Of a DNA stretch of 64,000 bases, positions 29,334 to 40,249 are shown one piece after another. The stretch comes from Galeruca laticollis (taxonomy: Eukaryota > Arthropoda > Insecta > Coleoptera > Chrysomelidae). Location of the stretch: the NCBI GenBank assembly GCA_963921935.1, contig OY998175.1, forward strand, positions 261,179,709-261,243,708, given 5' to 3'. Numbering within the stretch: position 1 is the stretch's first letter; every line of letters begins with the position of its first letter. The position numbers and the translations under genes are program-made. The notes below the pieces were generated by a model, which made no database searches, had not been told where the DNA came from, and was given only the letters and a program-made list of their open reading frames with translations.

Positions 29334-30701
29334 ATGAGCTCCATTAACAACCAAAATCAAATGTCGTCATCACAATCTATCACAACTAACCGCACAAAAT
29401 CTTATGTTGCTGCAACTCTAACTAAACCTCCTCCTCCGACTTTTCCAAATAGGGATCAAGCCATTATCTTACATGACATTTCCAACACCGTTCTCTTTAA
29501 ATATGTAGAAGCTGTAGGGGACATTGTTACCCCTAAAAATATAACCTTTGCGTCTCGAATCTCAAATAACCGTATTAGTATTTATCTATCCTCGAGTAAT
29601 ATTGTCAAGGATCTTCGCAGTGACCATCAGAGCATCTCCATTAATTTCACAACTATCCCTATACGAAGACTTATTACGCCGGCAAAACGTATTCTCATAT
29701 CCAATGTATCTCCCACCATTCCTCACGCCATAATTGAAAAAGCTCTAAAAGATATTGGACTACAGTTAGCCTCCCCTATTTCGTTTGTAAAATGTGGCGT
29801 ACTAGGTGATGAATACGCTCACATTATGATTTTCCGTAGAGTTCCTTACGTTATTTCTGAAAATGATAACTTCTCCGTACAAACATCTCTCCTAATTACT
29901 CATGATAATACTCAATATAGAATATTTGTATCATCTGATGAGCTTCAATGTTTCCTATGCAAACAAGCAGGACATACTGCTGACTCCTGCACAAATACTA
30001 CTACATCCCAAAGACATAACGACATCCCACCCCCCGCCATATCACAATCTACGGTTAATATTTCTCTCTATAGTGTTCCCAGACAACTCACACTACCAAA
30101 TACCTCGAATGAAACTGAGATAACTCAATTACTAACTTCCCTAACTCACGGACAAAAAAGGGCCATATCAACTGATAGCAATGTCGATACCCCTCTCCAA
30201 CTCACACCGGAAATCTCACCTGAACCAACAACAAATCAAATGCTCCCCCCTTCATTTACTAACCCTAATACCTCCTCAAAACATCTAAAGAAAAAATCGA
30301 AAACAATAATCTCTGTTCATCATAATTCAACACCCTCCACTCAAAAAGCAATACACACTATTTATGAAAAAAATCCATCAGATCTCACTCTTACAGAAAC
30401 GCAATTCACAGCTTCCTTAGAAAATACACATGGGAACATAGACCCTCTCAAGGAAGCTCTAATCTTCACCTCAAACACTCAAGGATTACTAAATGACATA
30501 TCACTCCAGTATACCGAAACGAAGGAAAGGTCCCTCAAAAACCGCCTCACAAGAATTAGGAAAAAAATTAAACAACAAATAAATCCTGAAGACTCTGAAA
30601 ATATAAGCGTTTCCTCCGAGTATCAAACTGATGAAGAATGCCTGCAAAAATCCTCACAGCCACCCTTATCACCTCCAAGTCAAGAGCCACTTTCAAATTA
30701 A
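29334..30701 (+). CDS. LINE ORF1 (RNA-binding Gag-like protein)
   Basis: 455 residues, intact. Residues 1-55 are polar and Ser/Thr/Pro-rich. About 90-190 resembles the RNA-recognition-like region of I/Jockey-type ORF1 proteins. A C-x2-C-x4-H-x4-C zinc knuckle (C-F-L-C-K-Q-A-G-H-T-A-D-S-C) is at about 206-219. The C-terminal third is Ser/Thr/Pro-rich with a basic segment near 400. It coats the element RNA and helps target it. ORF2 begins 64 bases before its stop in the next frame, so re-initiation or frameshifting would link them. Confidence 0.85.
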   Translation: MSSINNQNQMSSSQSITTNRTKSYVAATLTKPPPPTFPNRDQAIILHDISNTVLFKYVEAVGDIVTPKNITFASRISNNRISIYLSSSNIVKDLRSDHQSISINFTTIPIRRLITPAKRILISNVSPTIPHAIIEKALKDIGLQLASPISFVKCGVLGDEYAHIMIFRRVPYVISENDNFSVQTSLLITHDNTQYRIFVSSDELQCFLCKQAGHTADSCTNTTTSQRHNDIPPPAISQSTVNISLYSVPRQLTLPNTSNETEITQLLTSLTHGQKRAISTDSNVDTPLQLTPEISPEPTTNQMLPPSFTNPNTSSKHLKKKSKTIISVHHNSTPSTQKAIHTIYEKNPSDLTLTETQFTASLENTHGNIDPLKEALIFTSNTQGLLNDISLQYTETKERSLKNRLTRIRKKIKQQINPEDSENISVSSEYQTDEECLQKSSQPPLSPPSQEPLSN

Positions 30702-33700
30702 TTCAATGGAACTGTGACGGATTCTTTCCTCGATTAGAAAGAATCCAGCAACTAGTTGTAGATAAACAGCCTGAAATAATATGCCTTCAAGAAACCAACA
30801 CCAAATTATCCAAACTCCCTAAGCTAAAAAACTTTGAAGGATATCACTTTATCCGCACCAACTGTATACGTGCCAGTGGCGGCACATGAATCTTCATTTC
30901 AAGCGAACTGTTTTCGTCTCACCTCCCACTCACAACAGATCTTGAGGCCATTGCAATAACCACTTGGTGTCCTAATAAGCTTACTATTTGCAACATATAT
31001 ATTCCAGTTAACCACCCACTAAAAGATACAGAGCTATTGAACCTTATATACCAACTTCCTACACCATATATTCTTGTAGGTGATTTTAACGCCCACAACA
31101 CCATGTGGGAATACAACTATACATTCGGTGAAGGGAAAACTATTGAAAGAGTAATCAATTGCACAGGATCCTGCCTATTGAATACAGGCTCCAGTACACA
31201 TTTCAACTTTTCATCTGGAACTCTCTCCTCTATAGATCTGAGCTTTAGTGACCCTAAGTCAGCTACTCTACTAACTTGGCAAATTACTGATGACCTTGAC
31301 GACAGAAATCACTATCCCATCTTCATATCATCCAATGAACCAAATATTCAACAAAGTTTAACCAGGAGCTACTGGCGCCCAAACAATGCTGACTGGCCCA
31401 GTTACACAACTCATACAGATACCACTTTATTCACCCTCTCGTTCTCAGACAATACAGACAATAACATGACGTTAATTACAAACGCCTCACTTCCAGCTGC
31501 CAATGCACACAATGGCGAAAATATTATTTTAAACAAACGAAAAACAGTTCCCTGGTGGAATACCTCTTGTCAAATTGCTGTAGATGAACAAAAATTTGCA
31601 CTCAAAAATTACCGAATAAACAAGAGCCAAGATAATCTCTTAAAACTGAAGAAAACCAGAGCCAAGACTCGATATACCATAAAACAAAGTAAATAATCTT
31701 CTTGGAGAAACTATGTATCCTCAATCAATGAAAATACTAATCCCACTGTTCTATGGAAAAAAATTAGACAAATTCAAGGAAACAATACCAGTCTTAAAGT
31801 AGTCAATCTTATCTCTAACAACACTGTAATTAGTGAGAATCAAGAAATTGGTGAAACTCTAGCCAAACATTTTTTTGAGAAATTCAGAAGCAAGATCAAC
31901 CCCACCCCACATGGAGCATTGACTGCTACACCTCCTATATCTCCTACCATAACAACTCAAGACATCACTTATCTAAATTCTTCTTTCTCTCACACAGAAC
32001 TAACTTCGGCCATTCAATCATCCAAGAACACTAGTTCTGGTCTCGACGATATCCGCTATATCTTTATAAAAAAACTATCCTTTGAAGGCCAACGTAAACT
32101 TCTTGAAATGTACATCTCAATTTGGACTTCCAACACAATATCCAACCAGTGGCAAACCTCAGTCATAATTCCCATTAAAAAACCAAATCAAGCGGTCAAC
32201 TCACCCAGTGCTTACAGACCAATATCATTAACATGTACCATGTGCAAGATCTTTGAAAAAATTATTAACAAAAGGCTTTTATGGTACTTTGACAAACATA
32301 ATATAATTGCTAAAGATCAGTCAGGCTTCCGACGAAATCGCTCAGTCCATGACAACCTAGTACCTCTTCAAAGCCAAATTTCCGAGGCATTGAATAAGAA
32401 ACAAGAATGTATTGCCGCTGTTTTTGACATTGAAGGTGCCTTTGATACCATTAGTAGACACTCTATACTGAACAAACTCACCCTTCATAACATCAATGGC
32501 AACATATTTCAATTTATCCAAAATTTTCTATCGTCACGATCGTACAGAGTCTCAGTTAATGGCATTTTCTCATCAGCTTACATCCAATCGGATGGGGTTC
32601 CACAGGGCTCGTTTTTACGTCCGACACTATACAATTTAGCGATAAACGATTTATGCTCTAATCTTTCTTCACCAATTAGACACGTCCTTTATTCAGATGA
32701 TCTGATAATATACTGTCACGGACGTTCTGTCTCTACCACATAGAAACTAATTCAATCTGATGTCGAAACCCTTGGTTACAGAACCAACCTCCTAGGTGAA
32801 TCTTTATCCTGCAGAAAATCTAAAATCATTAAATTCAGCCGACGCCTTCCCTCCCCATCCCCTCGTATTATGATCAAGAACATTTGTATCCCTCTAGTTG
32901 GCCACTGCAAAATACTCGGTGTTACTTATGACTCACGACTTACCTGGAAACAACATCTACTAGAATTAAAAGGTGAGTGTAGTAAGAGGCTCAACATAAT
33001 TAAAACCCTCTCAGATTTGCATTGGGGTGCCGACGAAAATTCCCTCCTTAAAGTATATAGATCGCTTATACGCTCCAAACTAGATTATGGTTGTTACATA
33101 TATATGTCAGCTGACCTCTTAAACCCCATACACAATACAGATCTACGTCTCTGCCTAGGAGCCTTCTGATCTACCCCTGTTGGAAACCTTTGTTGTGAAG
33201 CCAATGAACCACCCCTTTGGTTAAGGCGACAACAGCTACTTCTCTCTTACGCAGCCTCCGTTTCCTCGAACCCCCATAATCCAGTATACCCCCTTTCTAT
33301 ATCACCGACATCTACCTCACACAACGCACACGCAATATCATCAATTAAACCCATTCCATCCGTGCTAGCACAGCTACTTAATGACCTCAATCTACGGCAA
33401 ACAACTCCTCTCCCACTACCCCAGCCTCCACCTTTGGTCATTATTAGTCCTCAGCTCAACTTATCACTTACACGATACGACAAACATATATCACCAAGGG
33501 AACTCATAATGAAAGCTTTTAATAACATCATACTAACAAATAAATACGATCTAGTTCTATATACTAATGCCTCAAAAAATGAAACAGGAGTAGGCTGCTC
33601 TGCTACAACGTCCCATTCTCATATTAACTCCTCCCTCATCCCTCTTTTATGCAGCATCCATACTGGCGAATTATTTAGCAAACTTCAAGCCCTCAAACAC

Positions 33701-34360
33701 ATCACTTTAACAAATAAGCATGTAGCTATATGCACAGACTCACTAGCCTCTATCCAGACTATCCAAAATATATTTACCAAACACTCAATTGCCCAAAATA
33801 TCCAAGATACTTACCACCAGCTTATCACTTCCCAAGATACATCAGTTACTATACTTTGGCTACCAACCCACATTGGTATAGCAGGCAATGAACTCGCTGA
33901 TCATTACGCGAAAATTGTCTCAACATTCACTGATATTACTGACAATATCCAAATATGTGATGACTTGAGGGCACACATCAAAAAACGAACGGAAATTATA
34001 TGGCAACAGCACTGGGATACAAACCGATCTTTTTTACACGAAATACAGCCGTTAATCAATAGCCCTCTACTTGCTCCTACAGAACTTACAAAGCGAGATA
34101 TAGCCATAATAAGGAGACTACGCATTGGACATTCTAAGTTAACGCATGGATACCTAATGACATCCAGCAACCGAACCTATTGTCAAATTTGTCAATCGCA
34201 TTTGACAATAGAACACATTTTAACTAAAAGTCACCAGTTCTCAGCCGGGAGACAACATTACCACCTCTCATCAAGCCTACGATATATGCTAAATAATTCA
34301 GAGCAAATTAACAGCCTATTGCAATTCCTTAAAGATGTGCAGCTTTACAGCAAAATTTAA
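30638..34360 (+). pseudogene. LINE ORF2: endonuclease, reverse transcriptase, RNase H with four stops
   Basis: One reading frame of about 1,240 codons is broken only at 30887 (TGA), 31694 (TAA), 32741 (TAG) and 33167 (TGA). Endonuclease: Q-W-N-C-D-G, L-Q-E-T-N, V-G-D-F-N-A-H-N and N-H-Y-P-I (normally S-D-H-Y-P-I). RT: S-A-Y-R-P-I-S-L-T, D-I-E-G-A-F-D, G-V-P-Q-G-S and Y-S-D-D (usually Y-A-D-D). RNase H at 33500-33930: Y-T-N-A-S (usually Y-T-D-x-S, so the first catalytic Asp is Asn), C-T-D-S-L-A-S and H-I-G-I-A-G-N-E. A final C-x2-C-x-S-H-x4-E-H cluster follows at 34173. In intact elements it nicks DNA and copies the RNA at the target. Confidence 0.93.
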
Positions 34361-34467
34361 CGAAACCTACATATGATATTCTTGTCTTATTGTATTTTAT
34401 ATAGCAATGTAATCGTTTTGTGCAAGTGGCCATAATCGCCGAGCACGTTAATTTTAATAAAAAAAAA

Positions 34468-34548
34468 TCGTACCAATAACAAACATTCATTAGTAACGAT
34501 TAACAGTACAGAATAATCATTGATTTCTAGATGTTCACGATTCTTATT
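34468..34548 (+). repeat. 3' LTR of BEL element, second piece
   Basis: TCGTACCAA through CATTCATTAGTAACGATTAA to GATTCTTATT matches the 5' LTR at about 26650-26735. Confidence 0.8.
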
Positions 34549-35520
34549 ACTTTTCCGCCAACCTATCTAATATGCGAGAAAAGTATTGGTTTACCCACAA
34601 AAAAGTTGGAAATTTGAAATTTTTTTTTGAGTTTTTTTTACGTTAACACGAAAAAACGGTTTTTAAAAAAAAATCCTGTGTGTATGTCGTCGTCGTCGTC
34701 GTCGTTGTCGTCGGCCACTTTTCCTTGCAAGTCTTGTTAGCACGATACAGCCTCCGGAGTGCAATAAGTCACCAATTTTATGATGGAATCTTGTTAAGGA
34801 CATTTCACAGATAAACCCTATTGATTTTCAGCTCACCAGAGCCAGTAAAACGGGTGCTATGGTACTTGAAGTACGACATTTCGTCGTTTTTCGAGAAATT
34901 TCAGTTTGTTAGCACGATACAGCCTCCGGAGTTCAACAAGTCACCAATTTTATGATTGAATATTATTCAGGGCATCTCACTGATGAACCCTATTGCTTTT
35001 CAGCTCACCAGAGCCAATACAACCGGTGCTACAGTACTTTAAGTACGATATTTTTGTCATTTTTTGAGAAGTTTCAGTTTGTTAGCACGATACAGCCTCC
35101 GGAGTATATACAAGTGATGAATTTTATGATTGGATATCATTCAGAGCGTCTTAAAGATGAACCCTATTGATATTGAGCTCACTAAAGCCAGTACAACGGG
35201 TGCTGTGGTACTTGAAGTCATTGTTGGAGAATTTTCAGTTTGTTAGCACGATACAGCCTCCAGAGAGTATACGATTGATCAACTTAATGAATAAGTATTG
35301 TTCAAGGTGTCTCACAGATGTACCCTATTGATTTTCAGTTGAATAGAGCGAGTACAGCGGGTCCTATAAAACAAGGTATACAAAATTTTTTATTATTTTC
35401 GGAGAAATTTCGGTTTGTTAGCACGATACATCCCCCGAAGTGTATACAAGTAACAATTTTATGATAGAATATTGTTCAGGGGCACAGATGCGGAAAAGTT
35501 AGTTTTAATCTTTAAAACCG
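34549..35520. mobile_element. Tandem-repeat element with short TIR, Helentron/HINE-like
   Basis: The block interrupts the BEL LTR. It starts ACTTTTCCGC (34549-34558), and GCGGAAAAGT, its exact inverse, occurs at 35490-35499, about 20-25 bases before the LTR resumes. Inside are a (CGT)n stretch at 34686-34714 and five ~160-175-bp tandem units. Short inverted ends, no coding region and internal minisatellites are seen in nonautonomous Helentron-type elements, but I could not confirm a 3' hairpin or insertion dinucleotide. Confidence 0.5.
34736..35480. repeat. Five tandem units of ~160-175 bp
   Basis: Units start at 34736, 34908, 35081, 35242 and 35417 with GTTAGCACGATACAGCCTCC or a close variant. 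Each continues with TTTATGAT, AACCCTATTGATTTTCAG and GAGAAATTTCAGTTT. The last unit is partial and most diverged. Confidence 0.9.
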
Positions 35521-35615
35521 TTCATTTTTATAGTGAATATTTGTATAATGTTTTTAAATACGTTTACAATAAGATGAAAATATATGTTACTAACATATGT
35601 TTTGTTTCTTATAAT
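35521..35615 (+). repeat. 3' LTR of BEL element, third piece
   Basis: TTTTTATAGTGAATATTTGTATAA and ATAAGATGAAAATAT match the 5' LTR at about 26733-26790; homology then fades. Confidence 0.6.
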
Positions 35616-36340
35616 ATTATAATTAGTTAAACAATTGTTTGAGTTGTATCAACATAGTCTGAGTTCATATCAGTTAGTGGGAATTGTTTCTGACCTTCGG
35701 GGTTAATAATCACTACAATATTAGGTAGGTACTTATTAGATTATTATATGCCATGATAGATTTCCTGTAAGAAATATCACTTGTGGTGAGTTTATAGAAA
35801 TATTTATGTCGATCATAAATTATGCCGAACTTAATAACCAAGCTGTAATGAGTATGATTGAGGTTGCTAAGCTTGTTATCAACAATATTATAGGATAAAT
35901 GACAGATCATATAACTACTATTAAAACATTATCAAATAAGTATCGATTTCAAATATTAATTGGTTCTAATAACTGAAAATTGGATTCAATAGCATAAATA
36001 ACAAATAAAATCCAAAATTTATTAAAACCACATAGAAGATAACATTTTTTATTTATTTTTAAATAAAATTAATTTTGGATACAGTTGTCGAATGCTAACT
36101 GTACACTCTTTTTTTTTGTAAATGCTGTGAATTCTAATTGTGAAATGTATTTTTAACAAAATTTGAACTGTTGGATACCTGCAGGAGAATTAAAAATCTT
36201 TTGATACTGTGTCTCCTTCAAATGTATTTTTTACTTGCTCAGATAATCTGTAATTTCTTATCCGTACTATTTTAATTTTCTTTTTTTGAAGCAATATTTT
36301 ATTTGCAGTTGCTTGAAACATCATTTTTGCATCATTTAGA
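35616..36340. other. No gene seen
   Basis: AT-rich; minus-strand open frame at 35713-35910 has no motif I can support. Confidence 0.35.
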
Positions 36341-36344
36341 AAAT

Positions 36345-36900
36345 TTAAATGTGTTTAATTGAAATCTCCAAGTTATTTGTATCTAATTCTATTAGTACTC
36401 GTTTTCTTTTCATGCATGTAGGCTCATGGCACGTTGTAAGTGTGGATGTTGAAGTGAAACTTGTTGAAGAAATTGTAGAATAGGAACTTCGAGGATAGTT
36501 CAACATATTTTCCACACATTTTTTTTTGTTTAATAGATGATCAGGAATGTCAAAAATTCTTCGTACGGTATCTTCTTTCAATTGTCTTTTTCCAGTATAG
36601 GTTTTAAAATCTTCCATCACAAAATGTTTGCTGCATAATACGGTATTTTTAGAATGATCAAATTTTTCTCTTTTAGTGGCAACGATCAAGTTTTGTCTTA
36701 ACTTTTTCTCATTTGGAAACCCGTAATTAAAAACCAATATCTAAATACGCACAATTCCGTATTTTAGCTGATATGATACCAAAATATATCCAGATAACTT
36801 AATAATAACTCAACAAATTAATGAATATACTCACCTGTGGAACGATATTGATATTTTCTTTGAATATCGTCTAGTGCAGGCAACTCCATCCCAATGGAGT
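36345..36900 (-). pseudogene. THAP-domain protein, two exons, damaged
   Basis: The minus strand has an exon-1 end (about 36890-36836) coding A-C-T-R-R-Y-S-K-K-I-S-I-S-F-H-R, then donor CAG/GTGAGT at 36835. A ~112-base intron follows. Exon 2 (from about 36722) codes F-P-N-E-K-K-L-R-Q-N, then S-K-N-T-V-L-C-S-K-H-F and L-K-E-D-T-V-R-R-I-F. This is the C2CH THAP zinc finger (F-H-R-F-P and C-S-x-H-F landmarks). The acceptor expected before F-P reads CGG where AG is needed, and the first zinc Cys position appears to be Trp. The domain is followed by a Ser/Thr-rich tail to a stop at 36345. THAP proteins bind DNA in host regulators and P-type transposases. Which one this was is unclear. Confidence 0.65.
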
Positions 36901-37981
36901 TGATACCACGGATCGAGGGTTCGGACAATGAAATAGTTCTAAACCATAGGCACGACAGAACTACACAGAAAAAAAAAGTATTGAATCAAACATTTCAATC
37001 AAACAAATTTGTTGTTTCAATATAGCAAAGTAAACATATCATTTAAAAGCAAACGCTAGTTTATTTGGTTTCCAAGACCAATATTTTTTTGATACACGAA
37101 AATATTGAATCATGTAAATTGTTATATTTCGTCCATTCAATTCTTCTGGTTTATTTGATGCAAGAATAATTTCACTTTCATCTGAGAATGTATTCCATCA
37201 ACGAAGCAAATAAACAATTTTCTATACTCAAGAACATTAAATACTCAAATGAAACATCTATTTTCTTGAATTTTAGAATACATATTGTTAGGTTAAATAC
37301 CAGACTGTTAAAATGAAAAAAATTATTATTGATTTTGTTCAAATATTCATTTAATTTCAGAATCCGTAGTATTGAATCAATAATATCGTTATTTGAGACG
37401 AATGCATAATTCGGAATTGATTTAAAATTACAGTTCAATGATGAGTGTGAGTTACTCACGTGAAAATTTTTTTTTTATAATTGAAAAAATATTTTCTTTG
37501 GTTCAAAAACGTAAAGAAAAATATTTATGTGATATGGTTTCAATTATACAATTCGTATAACTAAAATTTCTCGGTAAATATCTTCACACGCTACTGCCTA
37601 TTGCTTTTCTCGAATTTCAGTAGTTTGTGATTCCATTATACTTGACAAAATATGTAAATACAGTAGAATTTGCCATTATCTACATGAGTTTTTTCCAGGT
37701 ATATAGAAAGGTTTACAACATCTACCGCAGTTATTTTGTTATACTATATTCAAACATTCCTTTTTTTCTGTGTACCTTCATCGTAACCTATACAGGTACA
37801 ACACAAATCTAACTACCCGTATACAATAAAATTTGGAGTAGTTAGTATTCGGCAACTAGCAAGTAACGCCTGTTCGTCAAATTAAGATGGCTTCATGCTC
37901 TCCAATTCCTACTCAACGAGTTAGCAAAAGTGCATATTCTTAGGGGGAAAAACATTAATCTTGAACGTTCATTAAACTCTT
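36901..37981. other. About 1 kb without a recognisable gene
   Basis: AT-rich region between the THAP relic and the DDE transposase. The frames at 37178-37459 (minus) and 37627-37812 (plus) show no motif. It may include the 5' part of the transposon whose transposase follows. Confidence 0.35.
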
Positions 37982-39237
37982 GTGCACCAAAACCCCACAA
38001 GTTTTATTGGGGACATTACTACGAACTGTGCCAATATGAAAGGGTTAGGAGAATCAACGAATTATAGATTTTTACGTGAGAGAAAATGTCAGAACCTCGG
38101 TGAACCTATTATTTGCCCGGGAAAGAGACCATTGGAAATGGACGGCGATGTTAAAAACAGTGTACGTAGAGTAGTGCATGGTATGTCTTTCGCAAAAGAA
38201 ATACCAACATTTGACAAGATTGTGCAAGCCGCCCAGAAAGACGAAAACCTGCCACAACTATCAAGAACTAGAGTCATTCATGGAATAAAGTTTCGGTGGG
38301 AAAAACAGAACAGAAAATCTTTTTTCAATGAGAGGCCGGATATTGTCTGCTGGAGACAAGAATACTTAAGGTCAATCCGAAAATAACGCAACGAATGTAA
38401 GAATATTTTCTATTTGGATGAAACCTGGCTAAATGAAGGACATACCGTATCGAAAGTGTGGCAAGATAAAAATATACTGACTTCCCGACAAGCTGTCATG
38501 GAGGGTTGGTCGATAGGATTAAGACTTCCGTCTGGAAAGGAAGGTAGGCTTATTATAACCCATATAGGCAGTGAAAACGGATTTTGGGATCAAGGATTAC
38601 TGGAATTTCAATCAAAGACTACCAGGAAGAAACGACGACTGACGTTTTCGAGGAATATCTCCAACAAATGATTGAATACATTCCCCAGAGTTCAGTTATT
38701 GTAATGGATAACGCCAGCTATCATTCGCAATTAGTAGAGAAGCTTTCCATAAGTTCATGGAAAAAAGCGGCGATAATTGAGTGGTTGCATTGTAAAGCCT
38801 TAAATTTCGATGATAAAGTGGTGAAAAAAAAACTTTCACAAATTGTTAGACAGCGTAAGACAGAGTTTCAAAAATTTGTAATCGATGAGATGGCAAAAAG
38901 TAGAGTTATTGTACATCGCTCAAATACTTACCATTGTGAGCTGACCCAAATAGAGCTTATATGGGCACAAGTCTAAGGTTATGTTGCCAGGAGCAACAAA
39001 ACTTTTGAACTTCATGAAGTACGGCAACTTTTGATGGATTCATTGGCGAATGTGACAGCCGAAAACTGGCAAAGCGCCATAAAACATTTTATAGCTGAGG
39101 AGGGGAAAATGTAGGATCTTGACGACTTAATCGGATCTTGACGACTTAATCGACGAAACTTTAGAGATCGAACCGTTAATTATTACCTTAGGACAAGACC
39201 ATTCTTCAGATTTTTCTGATGAAAAATTTACTTGATA
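37982..39237 (+). pseudogene. DDE (DDE_3/IS630-Tc1 superfamily) transposase relic
   Basis: The reading contains F-Y-L-D-E-T-W-L-N-E-G-H (first Asp), S-V-I-V-M-D-N-A-S-Y-H-S (second Asp) and T-Q-I-E-L-I-W-A-Q-V followed by G-Y-V-A-R-S-N-K-T-F (third acidic residue). It ends in an acidic tail (L-I-I-T-L-G-Q-D-H-S-S). The family is a large group of uncharacterised arthropod DDE_3 proteins. Defects: stop at 38384-38386, a frameshift near 38600-38680, stops at 38974 and 39112, and an 18-base tandem duplication at 39116-39152. The N-terminal DNA-binding part before 38100 is weak. I found no TIRs by eye. Confidence 0.8.
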
Positions 39238-39614
39238 ATGATGTATATATTATAGTTAAAGTAATGTTTACCTGCAATTATTCGTTATATTTTTATTTTT
39301 TACAAGAATATATGTGTATATAAATCTTAATGCACAATTGCTTTGTATTTTCATTATAATATTAATTATAATAAACGTTGAGCAAAAATAATAAATAACC
39401 TTGTTCTACGGCTATGGACCGTTTGGTTACGTGCGTATGCTTTCATTTACATTTTATTACCTATTGTTACTCGACCGATTACCGGGTGACCTGGTCACAA
39501 TTCCTTTCTTCTTAGTCTAGATACATTGTAAAACATTATTAAGAGATAAAATTTTTTGAGACACCCGACCTCCGTTTTTCGTTTATTATAGGCGCTCTGT
39601 GCTATCAACTAATT
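39238..39614. other. No gene seen
   Basis: Nothing recognisable between the transposase relic and the second THAP-exon copy. Confidence 0.35.
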
Positions 39615-39742
39615 TCGTATTTTAGCTGATATGGTGACAAAATATATCCAGATAACCTAACAATAATTCAACAAATTGATGAAGATACTCACCTGTGGAA
39701 CGATATTAATATTTTCTATGAATATCTCCAGTGCAGGCAAAA
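39615..39742 (-). repeat. Second copy of THAP exon-1/intron segment
   Basis: About 130 bases match 36752-36893 in the same orientation (CGTATTTTAGCTGATATG, ATATATCCAGATAAC, CTCACCTGTGGAACGATATT). The donor site is kept but the exon has a stop and a deletion. The two copies flank 2.7 kb holding the DDE transposase. Confidence 0.85.
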
Positions 39743-39840
39743 GGGGCGCACTATTTCGCAAAACTTTCTCAGAACAGTTATACCCAATTTCTTTAACATG
39801 ATCCTAACGATAGATATTACCAAAATGGAATTTTGAAACA

Positions 39841-39959
39841 GCTAAATGCAATTTACGTTTCACCTCGCCCTAAGAAACACCTAGGAATGATAGGAAATGC
39901 TTAATATTATTGCTTTTAGGTATTACATAGCGCGTGTTGAAACGTAAATTGGATTTAGC
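39841..39959. repeat. Short hairpin, 22-bp inverted ends
   Basis: GCTAAATGCAATTTACGTTTCA (39841-39862; 22 positions, first 20: GCTAAATGCAATTTACGTTT) pairs with 39938-39959 with one mismatch. About 75 bases lie between. Possibly a tiny MITE. Confidence 0.65.
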
Positions 39960-40249
39960 AAATCCAAAATATGATTAAGGTGCTACCTAACTTTAGTTAA
40001 TGGCTGGTGAAATCGGACATCGGTTACTTGTATCAAGCCCGACTATAATGCTCGATTTTGCCCCGATTTATTTATTGATTTGGGATACAAACGGGACAAA
40101 CCGATAAGTGTATCCACTAATAAAATATAAATATAATCATCTCACTACATCAAATATAAGTAAATATGAGTATACGAGAAAAAGAGAAAACAGGAGCAAC
40201 GAAAATGAAACAGATATAAATTGACCACCGCACAAAAAAAATTGCAAAA
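39960..40249. other. No gene seen
   Basis: AT-rich; nothing supported. Confidence 0.35.

Larger units (their letters stand above)
29093..34467 (+). mobile_element. Near full-length I-like non-LTR retrotransposon (LINE)
   Basis: A 5.4-kb insertion in the BEL 3' LTR: about 240 bases of 5' UTR, ORF1 with a zinc knuckle, overlapping ORF2 with endonuclease, RT and RNase H, short 3' UTR, and a TTTTAATAAAAAAAAA end. The ORF layout and C-terminal RNase H fit the I group; exact clade was not tested. ORF2 has four in-frame stops but no frameshift, so the copy is inactive yet fairly young. The pre-insertion site can be read from the 5' LTR near 26650. Confidence 0.88.
25857..35615 (+). mobile_element. 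BEL/Pao-type LTR element with gag only, nested
   Basis: LTR sequence starting TGTTGTATC occurs at 25857 and again at 28845 in the same orientation, with a DUF1759-type gag between. Protease, RT, RNase H and integrase are absent. The 3' LTR homology breaks at 29092, resumes at 34468, breaks at 34548 and resumes near 35521 before fading by about 35615. The gaps are a LINE and a tandem-repeat element. The 5' LTR contains a PLE hairpin with target duplication. The order of insertions is therefore BEL first, then the other three. Confidence 0.78.

Noticed and set aside
34736..35480. Regular repeats considered as a CRISPR array
   Set aside because: Units are ~170 bp without unique spacers and lie in a eukaryotic element; not CRISPR.
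36345..36900. P-element transposase
   Set aside because: Only the THAP finger is recognisable; no P-type catalytic or GTP-binding region follows on the minus strand.
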